Shown: positions 1-12,700 of the stretch, piece after piece | Layout of the letters: each line of letters begins with the position of its first letter | How positions within the stretch are numbered: the first letter of the stretch is position 1 | Assembly: GCA_003342895.1 (NCBI GenBank) | Contig: PTFA01000011.1 | Coordinates: 3,645,644-3,709,643 of the forward strand | Direction of reading: 5' to 3' | Length of the DNA stretch: 64,000 nucleotides | Source of the DNA: Casuarius casuarius | Taxonomy: Eukaryota > Chordata > Aves > Casuariiformes > Casuariidae | Position numbers and translations under genes: made by a program | The notes under the pieces: model-generated | What the model saw: only the letters and a program-made list of their open reading frames with translations | Databases searched by the model: none | What the model was told of the DNA's origin: nothing

Positions 1-3000
1 GCCATTATCTTTTCAATGCTCTGTCTGCTCTATTTTTAATTCTCTCAAGGGAGAGAGGTTTGAATGGTACTACATCTCACGGCTAGAAATCCTTCCTTGT
101 ATTTGGTGAGATATACAACTTCCTTTTAATTTGATCGTATTATTTCTAGGCTTACTGCTTTTCCAATGCACTAAATAATTCTGTTTCCTCTGTGTTAAAG
201 GGTTTAGTCTGCAGTCTTCTGTCTCACTGCATAGTCACCCTGACTTGTTTAACTCCATTCTTCTTAGGCAGCCTTCCCCCCTCCTTCGCACTTTTGTGTC
301 TTTCGCTGAACAACAAGTCATTGGTCTGCATCCTCTAGATATTGTGGCTTTCCAAACTGCATGCAATAATTCACTGTGCTTGCAAAGCTGTGATCGATGT
401 GAGTGCATGTCTCGCCTTAAGAAGCTGTATGTAGCTTGGTTCAGTGATAGACAGTGCACAAGGGAAGGGTATTACATTTTGTGAAGTACTTCAAGATGCT
501 CAGAAAAACAATGCTGCATGCCAGAGCTACCAACCTGGACAACAACACAATTTGAATTGCAGTCCTATCATGCTAAGAGCATGCATTTAAGAAGCCTGAG
601 ATGAGCATTTACTCTGTCGAAGCTAGCAGTGATAAACCAATATCCTTTGCAGATTGGCCACTGACCAAAACACTGTGTGCATCTCATTATAAAGGGTGGG
701 ACAGGTTTATTTGCATAAGGACACTTCATACAACAAACAACTTACCACCTTGTTGCCTGTTCTGTGGGTTTTGAGCTCTTTTAAAATTTGATCCTGAGGA
801 ACAAAAGAAAAGGGGCATGTGTCTATACCAACTGTCCACTTGGCAAGTGAGGTAAGATATATCTGGGCCTTTGCTTGGAACTGACTTCCAGAAGCACCTT
901 TTGGCAAGTGATGCATTCATATCTGAGAAGAATTTGGTCTAATCTCTTCTCTCTTTTTTATAGGAGAAAATTTCACTTGGCACTATTGGAGCAGATAGGC
1001 CTCATCTTTATTGGTATATTACTGGTACCCATATACTGATGATAAGATATCATAAAGAGGTGGTCCAGACTGGATGTTAAAGTAAAAGCATTTCTGGCAT
1101 AACACTCATAGTTGTAGCTTGGGTGAAGACAGACTTATTTCAGTGCCTTACATGAGACTCCATGAGAACAAAGTACCCCATATCTTGGACAATAACTAGG
1201 TGTGAAGCAGTTGTGCAGCGGGTATATAATAATAGTCTCTCCTTACACAGCAGATCTGTCTCTAGAACTAATTCAGCCTTATGTATACACTGGTGCAAAC
1301 TACTAAAGGCAAATTATGACATTATACTTCACAAGTCCTCCAAACAGATTCTCTTGCTGTTGGATACAGCTGCAATCTCAAATCCCAAACTGAGGTTGTA
1401 GAGTTGGTGTTTTAGGAAAAGCAATGTCCAACTCTCTAGAACTGTTAATGGAGCACATGAAATCAGATAGGAAAATCACCTCTTATTTGTATGGGTTTGG
1501 TCATTTCCATGAGGAAAACCAGCAGAGCTTCCTAGCAACTATAGCAGCTATCTAGAAAGCAATGCTGATTCTCTCCCTTGTTCTTCAGATAAGCAAATCC
1601 TGGGAATGTGGTAGAGAAGGTATGCATAATATGCTGCTCAACAGCAATGTGTCCACCCAATTTGATTGTGGAATACAGGGAAGAAGGTTTGTCCAGAAAG
1701 CCTATTAGCATGGCATGAGATACTCAGACACCCAAAGACCAAAATGGGGAGTAAGGGAGAGGAGAAGTCAGAAGAATCATCTTCTCCACTGAGATAGTAA
1801 AGCTTTAACTTTGCAAACTGTTTACTTTGGGGTTTCCTCTAGGTACAAGTAAGGGCCACAGCACAACCCATGGGGTTGGGTTTTGTTCCTTTCTGACCCT
1901 CAAGAAGGGGTTTTATTCAGTCATTGGAATGGGGGAAGTCTGGCAAATCTGATCCTTTCCAGCTCTGCTGCAGACATGCTGTTTACTGCCAGGCAGGTCC
2001 TAAATCTATCCAGACCTAAGGAGTAAAACGAGGTCATACAGGACCTTTCCTAGTATGTTTAAATACTCTTCTCTTTCTCCATACAGACACTCTGCATGAA
2101 TGTGTCATTTTGATGAGTCTGGGAGGAAATGTTGAAAGTAAGTGCATTTGAGGTGAAAATGTTCTATTAGGCAAAAAGAAAAAAAGAAAAATGGAAAGGG
2201 AATGTTTTAATTTTTAGAATGAAAACCAAATAGCAGAGCTTCCTGTGAAATGGAAATTCTGTTTCCTTTCAGTGCTAATGATAGCATACTAGCTGTGCTC
2301 AGTCATGGTCCCACTGCTACAATGGTGGGTGGGGAATTCTCTCAGCCTGGCGTATTTCTCTGTGGTTTACTGTCCTGCTACTCCGAGCACCATAGTAGCT
2401 AAAAATGTCAGCCCTCTTGACCAACAAATACTAACTGTGCTTTCCTCCATCCCCTCCACTTCAGTCCTCTTAGGCAACAGGAAATATAATCATAGCGCAG
2501 TTTTCTTAGGGACAGGGTAAGGGCCTCTGCTGAAATACAGCTGCCCTGCAGCATGGAGAAGGGCATCATTCCTCTAAAATCTGGCAGGATACAGTAACTA
2601 GACCTGCAAATGTGCTCATCACAGCATCTGGCTGACCAGGGCAAAAGGAAGAAATGGCTCCTGACCTCCCCTGTCTAAGATGGTTGAGGGAGGGGATGTG
2701 TTTGAACCTGATGAGGTTTATACAGGCTCCTGCTGCAATGGAGAACAGAGAACTCCGAGGAATTTTCTCCACACTACTCTGCTTTTTGCTAGTGGGGTTA
2801 GGACAGGACCCAGGGACTCCTGTGGCACCCGCACCTGACACAGCATGGGCCTTTACTGTAAAGACCAACAGCCCGATGCTCCCCAAATGTCCCTGATGAG
2901 GCCATTGCAGTGTAGGGACAGCACACGTCCTGGGACTGGGACTGTGTGCAGCAGCTGTGCACAGAAGAGAAGTCACCAAGCAAGCAGGGAACTGCTCTTG

Positions 3001-5217
3001 GCCCTGGAAAAGCTCTCCCTCTGCTGAGCTGGTGTAGCAACAGGTAAAATGAAGATCTGTCAGGAGCTAGGTGCAGAAAGGAGACATGGGAATGCAGGCC
3101 TCAAAAAAAGAAATTAAATTTGTTGGTAGGTGCAAAGAAGAGGGGAGCCTTCTCAAAATAAACCTGGCTGCTGCACCTACATGGCTAAGGGAACCCAGAG
3201 CACCATAGGGAGCCAGCAAAGTGAAACTCAGTCTTGGATTGCTTCCCCTTGCTTTATGAGTAAAGTTCACATGTCTCTGTGCTCCCAAGCTCCTACAGAG
3301 AGGCTGGAAAGAGAAGANCCATAACGACTGTTGAGTATTTGCAGTATTTCCTACTCAGCTGGCTGCAGAAAGCCACAAGCAGCTTCAGTGGATGCCTTAA
3401 CTCACAACATTTGCAGCAAGGTTTAGTACAGCTATGAGAATTAGACAACCTGGACCAATTCCGAAGGTGTAAATTAAAAAACTAGCACAATTTTTTCTCA
3501 TCCTTTTTGTACCGTGAGTGTTAAGAAGATTTAATGGCTATTTTTGTTTAAGAGTGGCTTTGCTTTCATTAGTGCCAACCTTATGCATTTTTAATATGAA
3601 CTCCTCTTGGTTTTGGTCTGTTTTTGGTAGAAGCTTCAATGATTTCAAATTCTTTTCAGCAGTTATAACAGTAGAATGAAAACTGCTTCTCAAATCTACT
3701 TCGCCTCAAGGAGCTGGGTCTTCAAGAAAAGAAACTGATGATCAGCAGACTCACAAAATTGTATGAACTGGCAACAGCAGGGTTTTGCTGCCCGATCTTA
3801 AGCAATTACAACTACTGCTTACAATGGGGTATGTTCCTGACAGCAGAATGGCAACGCCTTTAGGTACTGGCCCCTAAGGAGCAGTGAAACCACACTAACC
3901 ATACTGAGAAAGTGAGCCCAACTATCTTGCTTCTGTAGGTTTTTCAGAAATAGTGTCTTCCTGCCAGAGACGTGATGGAAATCAGCTGGCTAGGTCAGCC
4001 CTCTGCCCTTCTTTCCCTAGCACTGGTAATCCTCATGTGTCCCATTAGAGCAAAGAGCTGCCAGTTATGCCAGCAACAAAGCCCACAACAGCTCTGCCTG
4101 CTATTGCTGAAGCAAATGGGGAAATGACAGAACTTCTCGTTCCTGTTGCACAGGAGCGTTAAATCTGTTTTTTAAAGCAAAAGACTGTAACAACTCTCTA
4201 TGTCCTGCTCACGCTGTCTGTAAAAAGCTTTCAGGAAGAAGCAGACAGAGCAGGGAACTGGGAGGTGGGAACTCAAGTCTTTGCTCTTGGCTCTATTTTG
4301 GTCTAATATCTTCTCATCCGTGGAACATTAACCACTTTTTTGGAGGGCTGGAGTGGGGAGGGAAGACCAAGTGCACTACTTAAAAGATGTTTGGGGAGAT
4401 GAGATGTTTTAAAAATATGAATAGATGCAGCAACCTACAGATGATCAGAAAACCTGGCAACATGGGGAAAGAGTGGGAAATAGAGGTAAAGGGACTCAAT
4501 CTAGAGAAGGAAAGTCTTAGGTTAAACACTTCAGAGAAACTTCTTGACTGTCAGACCTGCCATATGTGTTATACGTGTCTCCTAAAAGGAAATGGAGGGC
4601 CCATCCCTTGCTACTCTGAAAGCACCACTGCACCACACAATGGAAAACACCCTGGGGGTGCAGGCCTCTCTGTGCGTAGAGGAGAGGAGATGGGGTAGAG
4701 CGTCCGTGACAGGACAAAATATCTGTTTCAGCCCTAATTTAGTCTTTGCTCTGTATGTGACTTCCTGTGTACAGCAGTTGTAACAAATTAAGAGTTCGAC
4801 TCCCCTTCCCCTCTGAGACATCACAGGATGCTGCACAGCGAAAAAGAATAAAACAAGCATTAACAGTTACTGATCCAGGTTCTGCCAAATCTAAAAACCC
4901 TTATAAAGGCATATAATTGTCATGCTACATACAGTTTATGCTGAGTTGGTTTGATCAGTGCTCAGTCCTTCCCCACACCAAAATCTGCCTAGATAGCCTG
5001 TAGAGGACTTTTCTTGTAATGAGCATGCCTGCTCTTTTACCCTTGCCTGTAGGGCAGGCCAGCACAGATAAGAAGGACTGTGATGTTAACACCTGGGTAT
5101 TATCAGAACTGCCCAGCTGAGCTATGTGCTGGAAATCTTCAAAGAAAAATTATAGTGGTGCCTCAAGCGCACTGTTCCCTCACTTTGTTGCATGTCCCCT
5201 GCTGTTGGGGCCACACC

Positions 5218-5231
5218 AACACACACACACA
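5218..5231. repeat. Short (CA)n microsatellite
   Basis: About six uninterrupted CA units are visible, followed by AAAAG. It is a simple repeat with no gene nearby. Confidence 0.8.
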
Positions 5232-5440
5232 AAAGTCTCCAGGAAGACATTATAAAATATTTAGTAAGATCTGTGTTTAGCTGAAATACCAAAAGTTCTC
5301 TTTCGTCATTTGAGGTTTTGCTGATGTTGCAATTGCCTATCTTCTGTGCCTCTCCTAAAAATAAATGTCTTTTTTCCTCTACCACTTAAAAAAAGTTTGA
5401 AAATCTAGCAAATCCAGTCTCACGTGAGTGAAGCAAGCAC

Positions 5441-5580
5441 GATCACTCCCATTTTATATGAATGGGAAAAGAAGCAAGGAGTGCTGAAATGCCTTGCCAC
5501 AGAGTGTGCTACATGGGAGAAGGCTTGGACTTAAACAGCAGGGAATCCTGACTCCTATTTCTGTACTCCTTTCCATCAGC
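5441..5580 (+). repeat. Degraded MIR-like SINE
   Basis: The order of sub-motifs follows the MIR consensus as I know it: CCCATTTTATA, then a G-A rich GGGAAAA, then a GAAATG-CCTTGCC segment, then the 3' part ending in CCTGACTCCTATT. It is clearly diverged. RepeatMasker with an amniote library would confirm the family. Found by eye, so the borders are approximate. Confidence 0.55.
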
Positions 5581-6228
5581 AGCATGCCCAGTAACAGCCA
5601 AGAGCTCCTCTACTCTTGAAGTTCGAGGCACACAGCGGGAAGAAAGGTACGGGAAATGCTTCACGGGCATGCTCTTCATTTACCTTGCAGAAGCAAGGGC
5701 TCCCATGTTTTGTCTCCTGAACCAAAACTCTGTCGATAACGAAAGTGAGACTGCATGATCCACGTGGAACCGGGGGGACATCTGGGGCTAAATCACAGCC
5801 GCTACTGCAAGGGATAAGTAGGAATCAACCCCAAGGAGCCCACTGATCCTATACGGTTTGTTCACTTCTCTTTATGTGCCCATTTCTTACAGGTTTTTAA
5901 AGCCTCCTTTCAAAATGATGCAAGCCTTTAAAAGTTAACTCTCTTTGCCACCTCAGAGACTAAAAAAGTAAAAGACAGTCCTTCCTCATTCCCCTTCCAC
6001 ACATGTAATTTCTCCCCTTACCCGTCCCCCCACATCCAAATCTGGACTAAACTCCGCCAAATATTCTGAGGTGCATGGCAGGGCCTGGGGTGGGGGAAAC
6101 AGACATTTATCTGAACCTCAGCAAAATGATAGTCTGACCTGCCTTCAGTGAAAAATTGCTTTGCAAGGTGGAGCTAATGCAGATCTAGTAGCGAGTCCCG
6201 AGCTAGTGGAAATAAAAGTTTTCTTTAC

Positions 6229-6234
6229 CTCCAT
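6229..6234 (-). CDS. RCSD1: Possible first coding exon of RCSD1 (two codons, Met-Glu)
   Basis: On the minus strand an ATG with a good Kozak context (GGACATGG) is followed by GAG and then at once by a consensus donor, GTAAAG. The human CapZ-interacting protein RCSD1 also begins Met-Glu. In other amniotes RCSD1 lies next to CREG1 in divergent orientation, which is the orientation here. The frame stays open upstream to 6501, so a longer coding exon is not excluded. RCSD1 binds the actin-capping protein CapZ and is phosphorylated by stress kinases. The match is only two codons, a splice site and expected gene order, so this is an inference from position. An unrelated chance donor is a real alternative. 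Confidence 0.3.
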
Positions 6235-6279
6235 GTCCTGCAAGAGAGAGGTGTCCTCGGGGCAATCTTTCTTCCCCAC

Positions 6280-6500
6280 CCCTTTCCCTGTTATCTGTGG
6301 GAAAACTTCAGGCGAGCCAGAGTAAAATCGCGCTGCTGTGGAGGGTATGTAATATCCAGGCTCCTGCTCAGCGTGAAAGCTGACAGAGCCCAGTGAGCGG
6401 CCCTGCACTACGAACAAGGAAGAAGGGCGGGTGGGTGAGAGGAAGGGAGGGAGGGGAGAGGAGGGGGAGGCAAAGCAATCAGGGTTTAAATTTAGACACA
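6280..6500 (-). promoter_or_regulatory. Candidate minus-strand promoter and 5'UTR region
   Basis: This stretch sits directly upstream, on the minus strand, of the proposed RCSD1 start. It is richer in CpG and G/C than its surroundings and carries GGGCGG, several GGAAG (ETS-like) motifs and a G-tract cluster. A TTTAAAT element at about 6484-6490 could act as a TATA-like box. No transcript evidence is available, so the promoter call rests on composition and position alone. Confidence 0.3.
6423..6475 (+). other. G-quadruplex-prone purine tract
   Basis: The + strand is almost pure purine with at least six runs of three or more G separated by one to nine bases. This satisfies the usual G-quadruplex pattern on the + strand. 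It lies just upstream of the proposed minus-strand first exon. Confidence 0.6.
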
Positions 6501-6594
6501 AATCTAAACAGATACTGTCCTGCCCAGAGTGCTGGGCTCATGAGACAACAAGCAGCAAACTGCTGCTGTGCCCAAACATGGGGACACCATGTGT

Positions 6595-6735
6595 GCATTT
6601 TCTCCCTCCCTTTTTTTCTCCTCTCCGTATTTTCTATCACCTTGTCTTTCTTCCTCCCCCCCCTCCCCTTCCTGTCTCTATTTCTCTCTTTTGTTTGCAG
6701 TTGCTCCCCCCATGTCTCTTCTTCGGTCTCTCCCT
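6595..6735 (+). repeat. Pyrimidine-rich (CT)n tract
   Basis: About 140 bases are strongly C+T biased on the + strand, including long C and T runs. Such asymmetry can form triplex (H-DNA) structures. The long open frames seen across it on both strands come from low complexity and are not genes. Confidence 0.75.
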
Positions 6736-6739
6736 GTCC

Positions 6740-9700
6740 ACACTTTCCAAGTCTGCAGGGTCTCCTCCCTTGCTCTATTTGTGAGGTGGCTCTTCCTTTA
6801 GCTGCAATTTCCCCTCTCTTTTCCCTCACACTCTTCGGGAATTGCAATCAGCAGCAGACTGTCTTTAGGGTAGTTAGAGGGGCAGAAGAGGAGCAGAGAG
6901 CCGGTGATGACTGTGTTTGTGCAGAACTGAAGTCTTAGGTGTCCTGGTCCCTGGCTGGGATTCCCCAGTAATATCAGCAATACTAATGTGCCATTGGGTG
7001 AGTCCCCAGTGAGAGATCAGGGCTCCACTGTGAAAGGTGCTGCAGAAATGTGGGCACAAGGAGGGAGTCTCTGTGCAAGGTGTCACTGGCTAGCTGTGAA
7101 GCAGGACTAGGTCTTTCCACTCTGATTTCATTTCTCATACTACCAAGTCAGAAGTTGCAGGATGTTCTTCTCCTTTTACATAGAAGGACAGGCTTGTGCA
7201 CTGGAAACGAGAAGCTTCCATGGTGGTAGAAAAATTCAGATGGGAAAAATTAAGCCTTAGGAATGTTTTGCTATGGTTTCCCTTTCCATTCAGATCACAG
7301 TGTTGTAAACTAGACATCTCGTTCCTGTTTTAGCAACTGTTTGCACATGCTCCTCCTCAAGAATTTTAGTCCCCACCTCTTGAGAACAGGGTGGTGCAGA
7401 GGAATTTGGAAACACTCCCTTTATCTTCTGCTGGCTCCCCTGCCTCGCGTGCAGCTGCAAAGTGACACAATTTCATGCCATCATTTTGTCTTGGGGACAG
7501 AAGAGGGTTAAAGCATCTTTTCTGAAAGAGATGCTTTTCCTTCACAGTTTTTCACAAGTCCCTGCTGTCTTTGGAGGAAAACGCTCCAGAATGTATTTAA
7601 ATGTGAACATCATCATATCCCAGATGATCATTACCAAAAATCACCTCAGCATGGTTGTTCTTACAGTACTCTTAACTGTTGCTGTACTGCATGCTGTAGG
7701 ACTCCTGTGGTTCTTTAGAAAGTATAGGAATTAACGTTTAAATCACAATCTCATTATCTCCGAAGTTCAGTATACAATGGTTACTCAGTCTTTAGCTGAA
7801 AGAATGATATGCTGAGTTGCCACAGTCTGGAGGTTAGGCAAAAGGACTAATTCAGTTTCTGTTGCTGAAACACTGGATTAGTTGAAACCTTTCTGCTGTA
7901 AGCAATTAGCATATGTTGCAACTAGAAATCTAAGCAAATAGACTGAGAATCTAAAAGAAATGTGAGAATGAAATTCCTCCCTGGTTGGTAATCCTATTGA
8001 TTTCTTAAAATCATGATAATAGTAGCCTGGGAGAGGGGACAGGAACTGAAGTGATGAGAGCAGGATGAGGGAGGCAGGGCAGGATGCTCTGACTGCCCAC
8101 GCTTTGCTTGTTGCAGGGATAGAAGGAGGATTTCACTGTGGACATTGGTCACAAGTGTCATTTTCAAGATGTGCAATGAAACAGACTTTCAAAATCATAT
8201 CCCTCCAATGACTGCTTCAGTCTACTTGGGATCTATTTCAGTATTTTCTTTATGCTTTCAGGGGTTGTACTCTGCAGAGGAAACTGTCTGCTTAGGTCTA
8301 TGGAAAAGGAAACTGCTAGGCAGAGACAGTATCACTTTACCTGTATTATTAAAGCAGAGGTAGTTATGGCTGCCCCACCAAAGTATCTTGTCACAAGGCA
8401 AATCTTTTCTACCTGCAAGGTTCCCAAATGCCATTGCTCTCAGCATGGTACACAGCACTCAGTTTATTAATGCTAAATCTTTCTTTTGGAAGAAGCAAAG
8501 AGAACATGCAGAACTATGGTGTATGTTGCTCTCCAAATAGGAAGACAGGAGGTGTGGATTACTCTATATTTTCTTGTTTCTGGACTGAAAAACAACAGAA
8601 AATCTGAAACAAACAACCCGCTTGCTTCAAGAATCTTGTGACAAATGTTTTAAAGGAGATAGTTAGACTGAAGAACTGGCTATTTTTCATGCAATGTTTG
8701 CAAGCGTAAATGTCAGGTATTCTAGAGTATGACCGTCTGCATCTCTGTGTCTATCTGTTTACAGATCTTCTGGGATAGAGCGGCATCTATGAGATTGTCT
8801 AAGGTGTTCCTATATGCAAAAAAAAATTTCTATATCTGTTCTGCTTAGGAAAAAGAAATCCAGTCATCACAAGTGCCAGTAAAACAGACTCTAGGGGGAA
8901 GTTTCATCTGAGTGATAAAACGATGCATTTGTGGACCTCTGGATTTTGCAGCTTCCCGCACAATTCTTTTCAATACGAGTGAGACCAGACCAGAAAGTTC
9001 ACTTCAGGCCAAATGACTGCTCTTCCTGCTACATGCAACATGCGGGGGAGAGGCACAAGGCAACCATTCACCCTGTCATACCTGCAAAAGAGGTAGCAGA
9101 ACTAGTTCTGCCATGCAGAGAAACACTTTGTGTAATACTTGCTGGCATCTTGCACTCTGGCGGTAAAGGACAGACCATGGGGCTCCCTTAGGATGCTAGA
9201 TCAACAGAAAGGAGATGCAGGGACATGCCAATTCTTTGTTTAGAGAGCACTGCAGAAGAAAGCCTTTGAGTGTATGTGAGACTTTGATTCAGATATTCGT
9301 GTCCCCACAGCTGTGTAATTTGGGTGTGTCTGTGCGGGTGTTGAATCTGGGAAAGTATGTTTGTGAGGGTGGTGGATTAGCAAAGGGTGGAGGGAGCTGT
9401 GGGTCTCTGCAAGACTGATTTAATCTCTGTACTTTCTGGAGGTGTTTGGTCAGAATTTATTAGGCCCTGCCTGTCAGTACCAGTACCTGAGACTTCTGTC
9501 TGTGTATCTGTCTGTATTTGGCTGGTAATGTCCACAGCGTTTTTCAAAAATTTAATATTATTAACCAGCATCTGTTACCAACTTGGGTTTTTTTGACCCC
9601 CTCGAAACTGGGGTATCAGCCTTTCCTGCTCCCACTCAAGTAACTTAATTCTCAACTGAAGAAAAGGGGATAGGGTAACCATGGAAAAAAACACTTGTAT

Positions 9701-12700
9701 TTCAAAGATCAATCAACTCTAAAAGCCAACATCCTGTTTTGTGTTGGGTTTATACCTCAGTGCCTGTAGCCCTCCTCTGACAATGGCAAGCTGACAGGAA
9801 GTGAACATGAGCAGTATTTTTTATGGGAAACTTGCTTTTTGAACCCGCCTTTTCAATAACTGTGCTCTGAAATATCTGCTCCCGCCAACCCAACCCTAGC
9901 CCCTCAGCATTAAACTAGCACTGCAAACTTTAAACCTCACCCTCCTCTTCGGGGAGTTATCAGCAGGAAATGAAGTCAGCTGGAACACTTTGTACTATTG
10001 ACATTTTTTGCTCTAATTCTGCAGCTGCACTTGAGCACATCTGAAAACGCACAGGCACACACACTCACATACGTGCTCATGCGCGTGCACACACGCGCGC
10101 ACACACGCAGACTCGCATGCCAGGTATTGTATACCTCTGGGAATTGACGTGAATGGATAAGCCCCATTACCAAAGATGCTGTAACTAAATGGAGGGACAT
10201 GGTTATAAGTGATTCTAGCTAAGCTGTACTGGACAGAGAGTGCAAGATATAGTGTGTTGCATGGTGGCCACATAATAAAATAGCTGATAGAGAGATACTA
10301 ACTGAAAGGTTGAATCATTTCACGTTTCTTTTGCCAGCTTGTGTCTGACTGCTAACATCATGGCTCTGTACAAATTAACTAGGCTTCTTGGCTCACAGGT
10401 TTTGGGCAATAGTCTGTCCCTAAAATGGAGTAAACATAGGAAAATGCTGTCCTGTACAGGGAGCATTTCACCTACAATGCTTTGCCTCAGCGGCTCTGCT
10501 CTTAGCAGCAGGATCACACTGAGATACGCCATCCTCCTTCATACCAGGCAACTCAGGTCTGGTCAATGGTGTACAGATGGCTAGTGTCATCTCTTGCAGC
10601 ACTTGAATTTCTTTGGAGAGCTCTTATTTCCAAGTGCCGATCCACTTGACTTCAGAGAACAAACTGAACTGGGGTACTAAAAGGCACGGCTTCATCCCAT
10701 TATATTTACACAGTGATGGGACAAATATTACCAACATCAATCATTGCCAGCCTGTTTCTAGACTGGATAACTCTTCTACTAGTTACTAGTTTTATTATGA
10801 AACAAGATGAAATATAAATAAATAAAAAGTTACATGCAGAACATAAGAGCTGACACAATCCCTAGTATCCATGCTGGATACAACTATGTTTTGTATCGTT
10901 TTCAGGCCAGTCCTACTGAACACCTCTCAACGTCATAGAAACCAGTGGCAGAGGTGGCCCTCTCAACAGCTTCCTCAGCATGCAGGCCAAGGTCTGACTG
11001 AACAGCAGGTTTTTCTGACTGAAAACTAAACACCATTTCTGATGCCTAGCAGGTTATGCTTAGCGAAAGTTTACATTGCCATTGTCTGTGTAGCAGCTAT
11101 TAAAAAGATAAAAAGACTTTTTGCTGAATGCCAGTCCAGCACTGTATTCATTTTACCTCTTGTTTAATAAATATACAAATGAAAGGAGCAGAAGATAAAT
11201 TCCCAGGCAACTTGAATTGGGAACTTTGAGGACAAGAATAAATAAATGCATTACACACAAGCATGCAACACTTTTCTGTGTTCAGCAACGTTCTGTGTTG
11301 TGTGCAATTTCCTAATAGTAGTTGTGCTGCATAGTTGGACAGGGCTGGTATCTCCTGAAGCTGATATCTCACCAATGTTTTTAGAAACAATTTGCATGGT
11401 GGGGCTCATGTGGCACCGAGCATTGACACTTCAAAGCACTGAGTACTTCAGCTTTTGCCAGAGCTGAATCAGAGGTCAATTGCTTCTGTCAAATACAGCA
11501 GCAAGTAACTTTAATCACTTGTCACTCGAAGGCAGAGACCTGGCCTGGCTCACAAATCAAGCACTATTCACAGCAAGACTGCACAGCCTGCAAGTGTTAT
11601 CTGCTCGAGGAAAGGGTCCTGTTCTTGAACAAACTACATGTTCTAGACAGGAAGCCTGGCCCAGCTCAGAGCTAGACTGTGTATCTGAAGAGAAAACTTG
11701 CCTGGCCCATAGCACAACTACACTATCTAAAGAGAGAGCTGGCTCAGGGAAAAATCTACTATAAAGATGTCAGAGAGAACATGATGACACATAAGCTGGA
11801 TGGAGACCCTGCACGGCTTCTGGCTAAAATACACGTTCTGCAGAGATGTGGCTTCCAGATTCAGCTTGTGGCCCATGGCATGTAAGCCAGGCTGAAATTA
11901 AGATCATTCCACTAACTGGCCAACCCCCGTGGAGGGAGTAAAGTGGCTCAATCTATGGCAAGATATTACTGTACATTTATTGTTTTTGTAACGTAGATAA
12001 GAACACGAGTTGAAAAGGAGAACTAGCAGCTAGCAATACTTTCTTGATCTTGTTACGCAAGGATCCTGGAAGACCCTCAACTCCTTGCATCAGAATAGAA
12101 AGAGCCCTTCTCCTTTCTCTGAGATGTAGTTGAGGAAGTGAGAGAGGCCTGGAGATTTACTCCAGATAACACATTGCTTCAGAGCAAGCTGAAGGAGTTA
12201 AAGACCTTGTCCTTTGCCCTGCAAGTTTGCCCAACACAGCCCAGCCAGGGAGCAGTGTCAATACAAGCCCTCTTCAGTCAATGCAATGTGCAATACAGGC
12301 TATACACTGGTGTGCATTGCTCGCTGCAGACAGCACTCAGCTTAATAAATCCTATTCTCCTTAGCACAGAGAGCCAATACTATTCACCTTAATAAATCCC
12401 ATTCAACCCTGAACGCCCATCGGACTCATCAGCCCTGTGCCCGTGAGGAGGCTGTGAGCAGGTGCACTGCACCCAGCCACTGCAAGCTGAGCAGCCGAGG
12501 CTGGGACAACAGCACCCCTTCGTGGGTGCTGACAGGGAAGCCAGTGAGAGCCTTTCAAGGCTGAAACGCGAGAGAAGGCCAAGGAAAACCTGGTACACGT
12601 TTTGCTACTGTTTGGATGACTCACTTTCTCTTGTCCTCTTAAATCCCACTTTGCACGTCCAGTTGTGGCAGAGGAAGTGCAGGATGATTTTGTGTGCTCT

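Larger units (their letters stand above)
1..6200. other. Gene-free stretch, possibly RCSD1 intron 1
   Basis: I see no convincing coding exon here on either strand. The open frames are short, lack splice context or recognisable domains, and overlap on both strands as expected by chance. If the minus-strand exon proposed at 6229-6234 is right, this stretch is the start of RCSD1 intron 1. I looked for the minus-strand exon encoding the conserved N-terminal segment of RCSD1 (CapZ-interacting protein) and did not find it. The stretch contains a MIR-like SINE near 5441-5580, a short CA run at 5218-5231 and a single ambiguous base at 3318. Confidence 0.4.

Noticed and set aside
1..6200. Search for RCSD1 exon 2 on the minus strand
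   Set aside because: No segment resembling the conserved N-terminal block was found; it may lie left of the window.
6393..6938. Long overlapping open frames on both strands
   Set aside because: They run through the purine/pyrimidine tract; the serine/proline/leucine-rich products reflect low complexity and match no protein I recognise.
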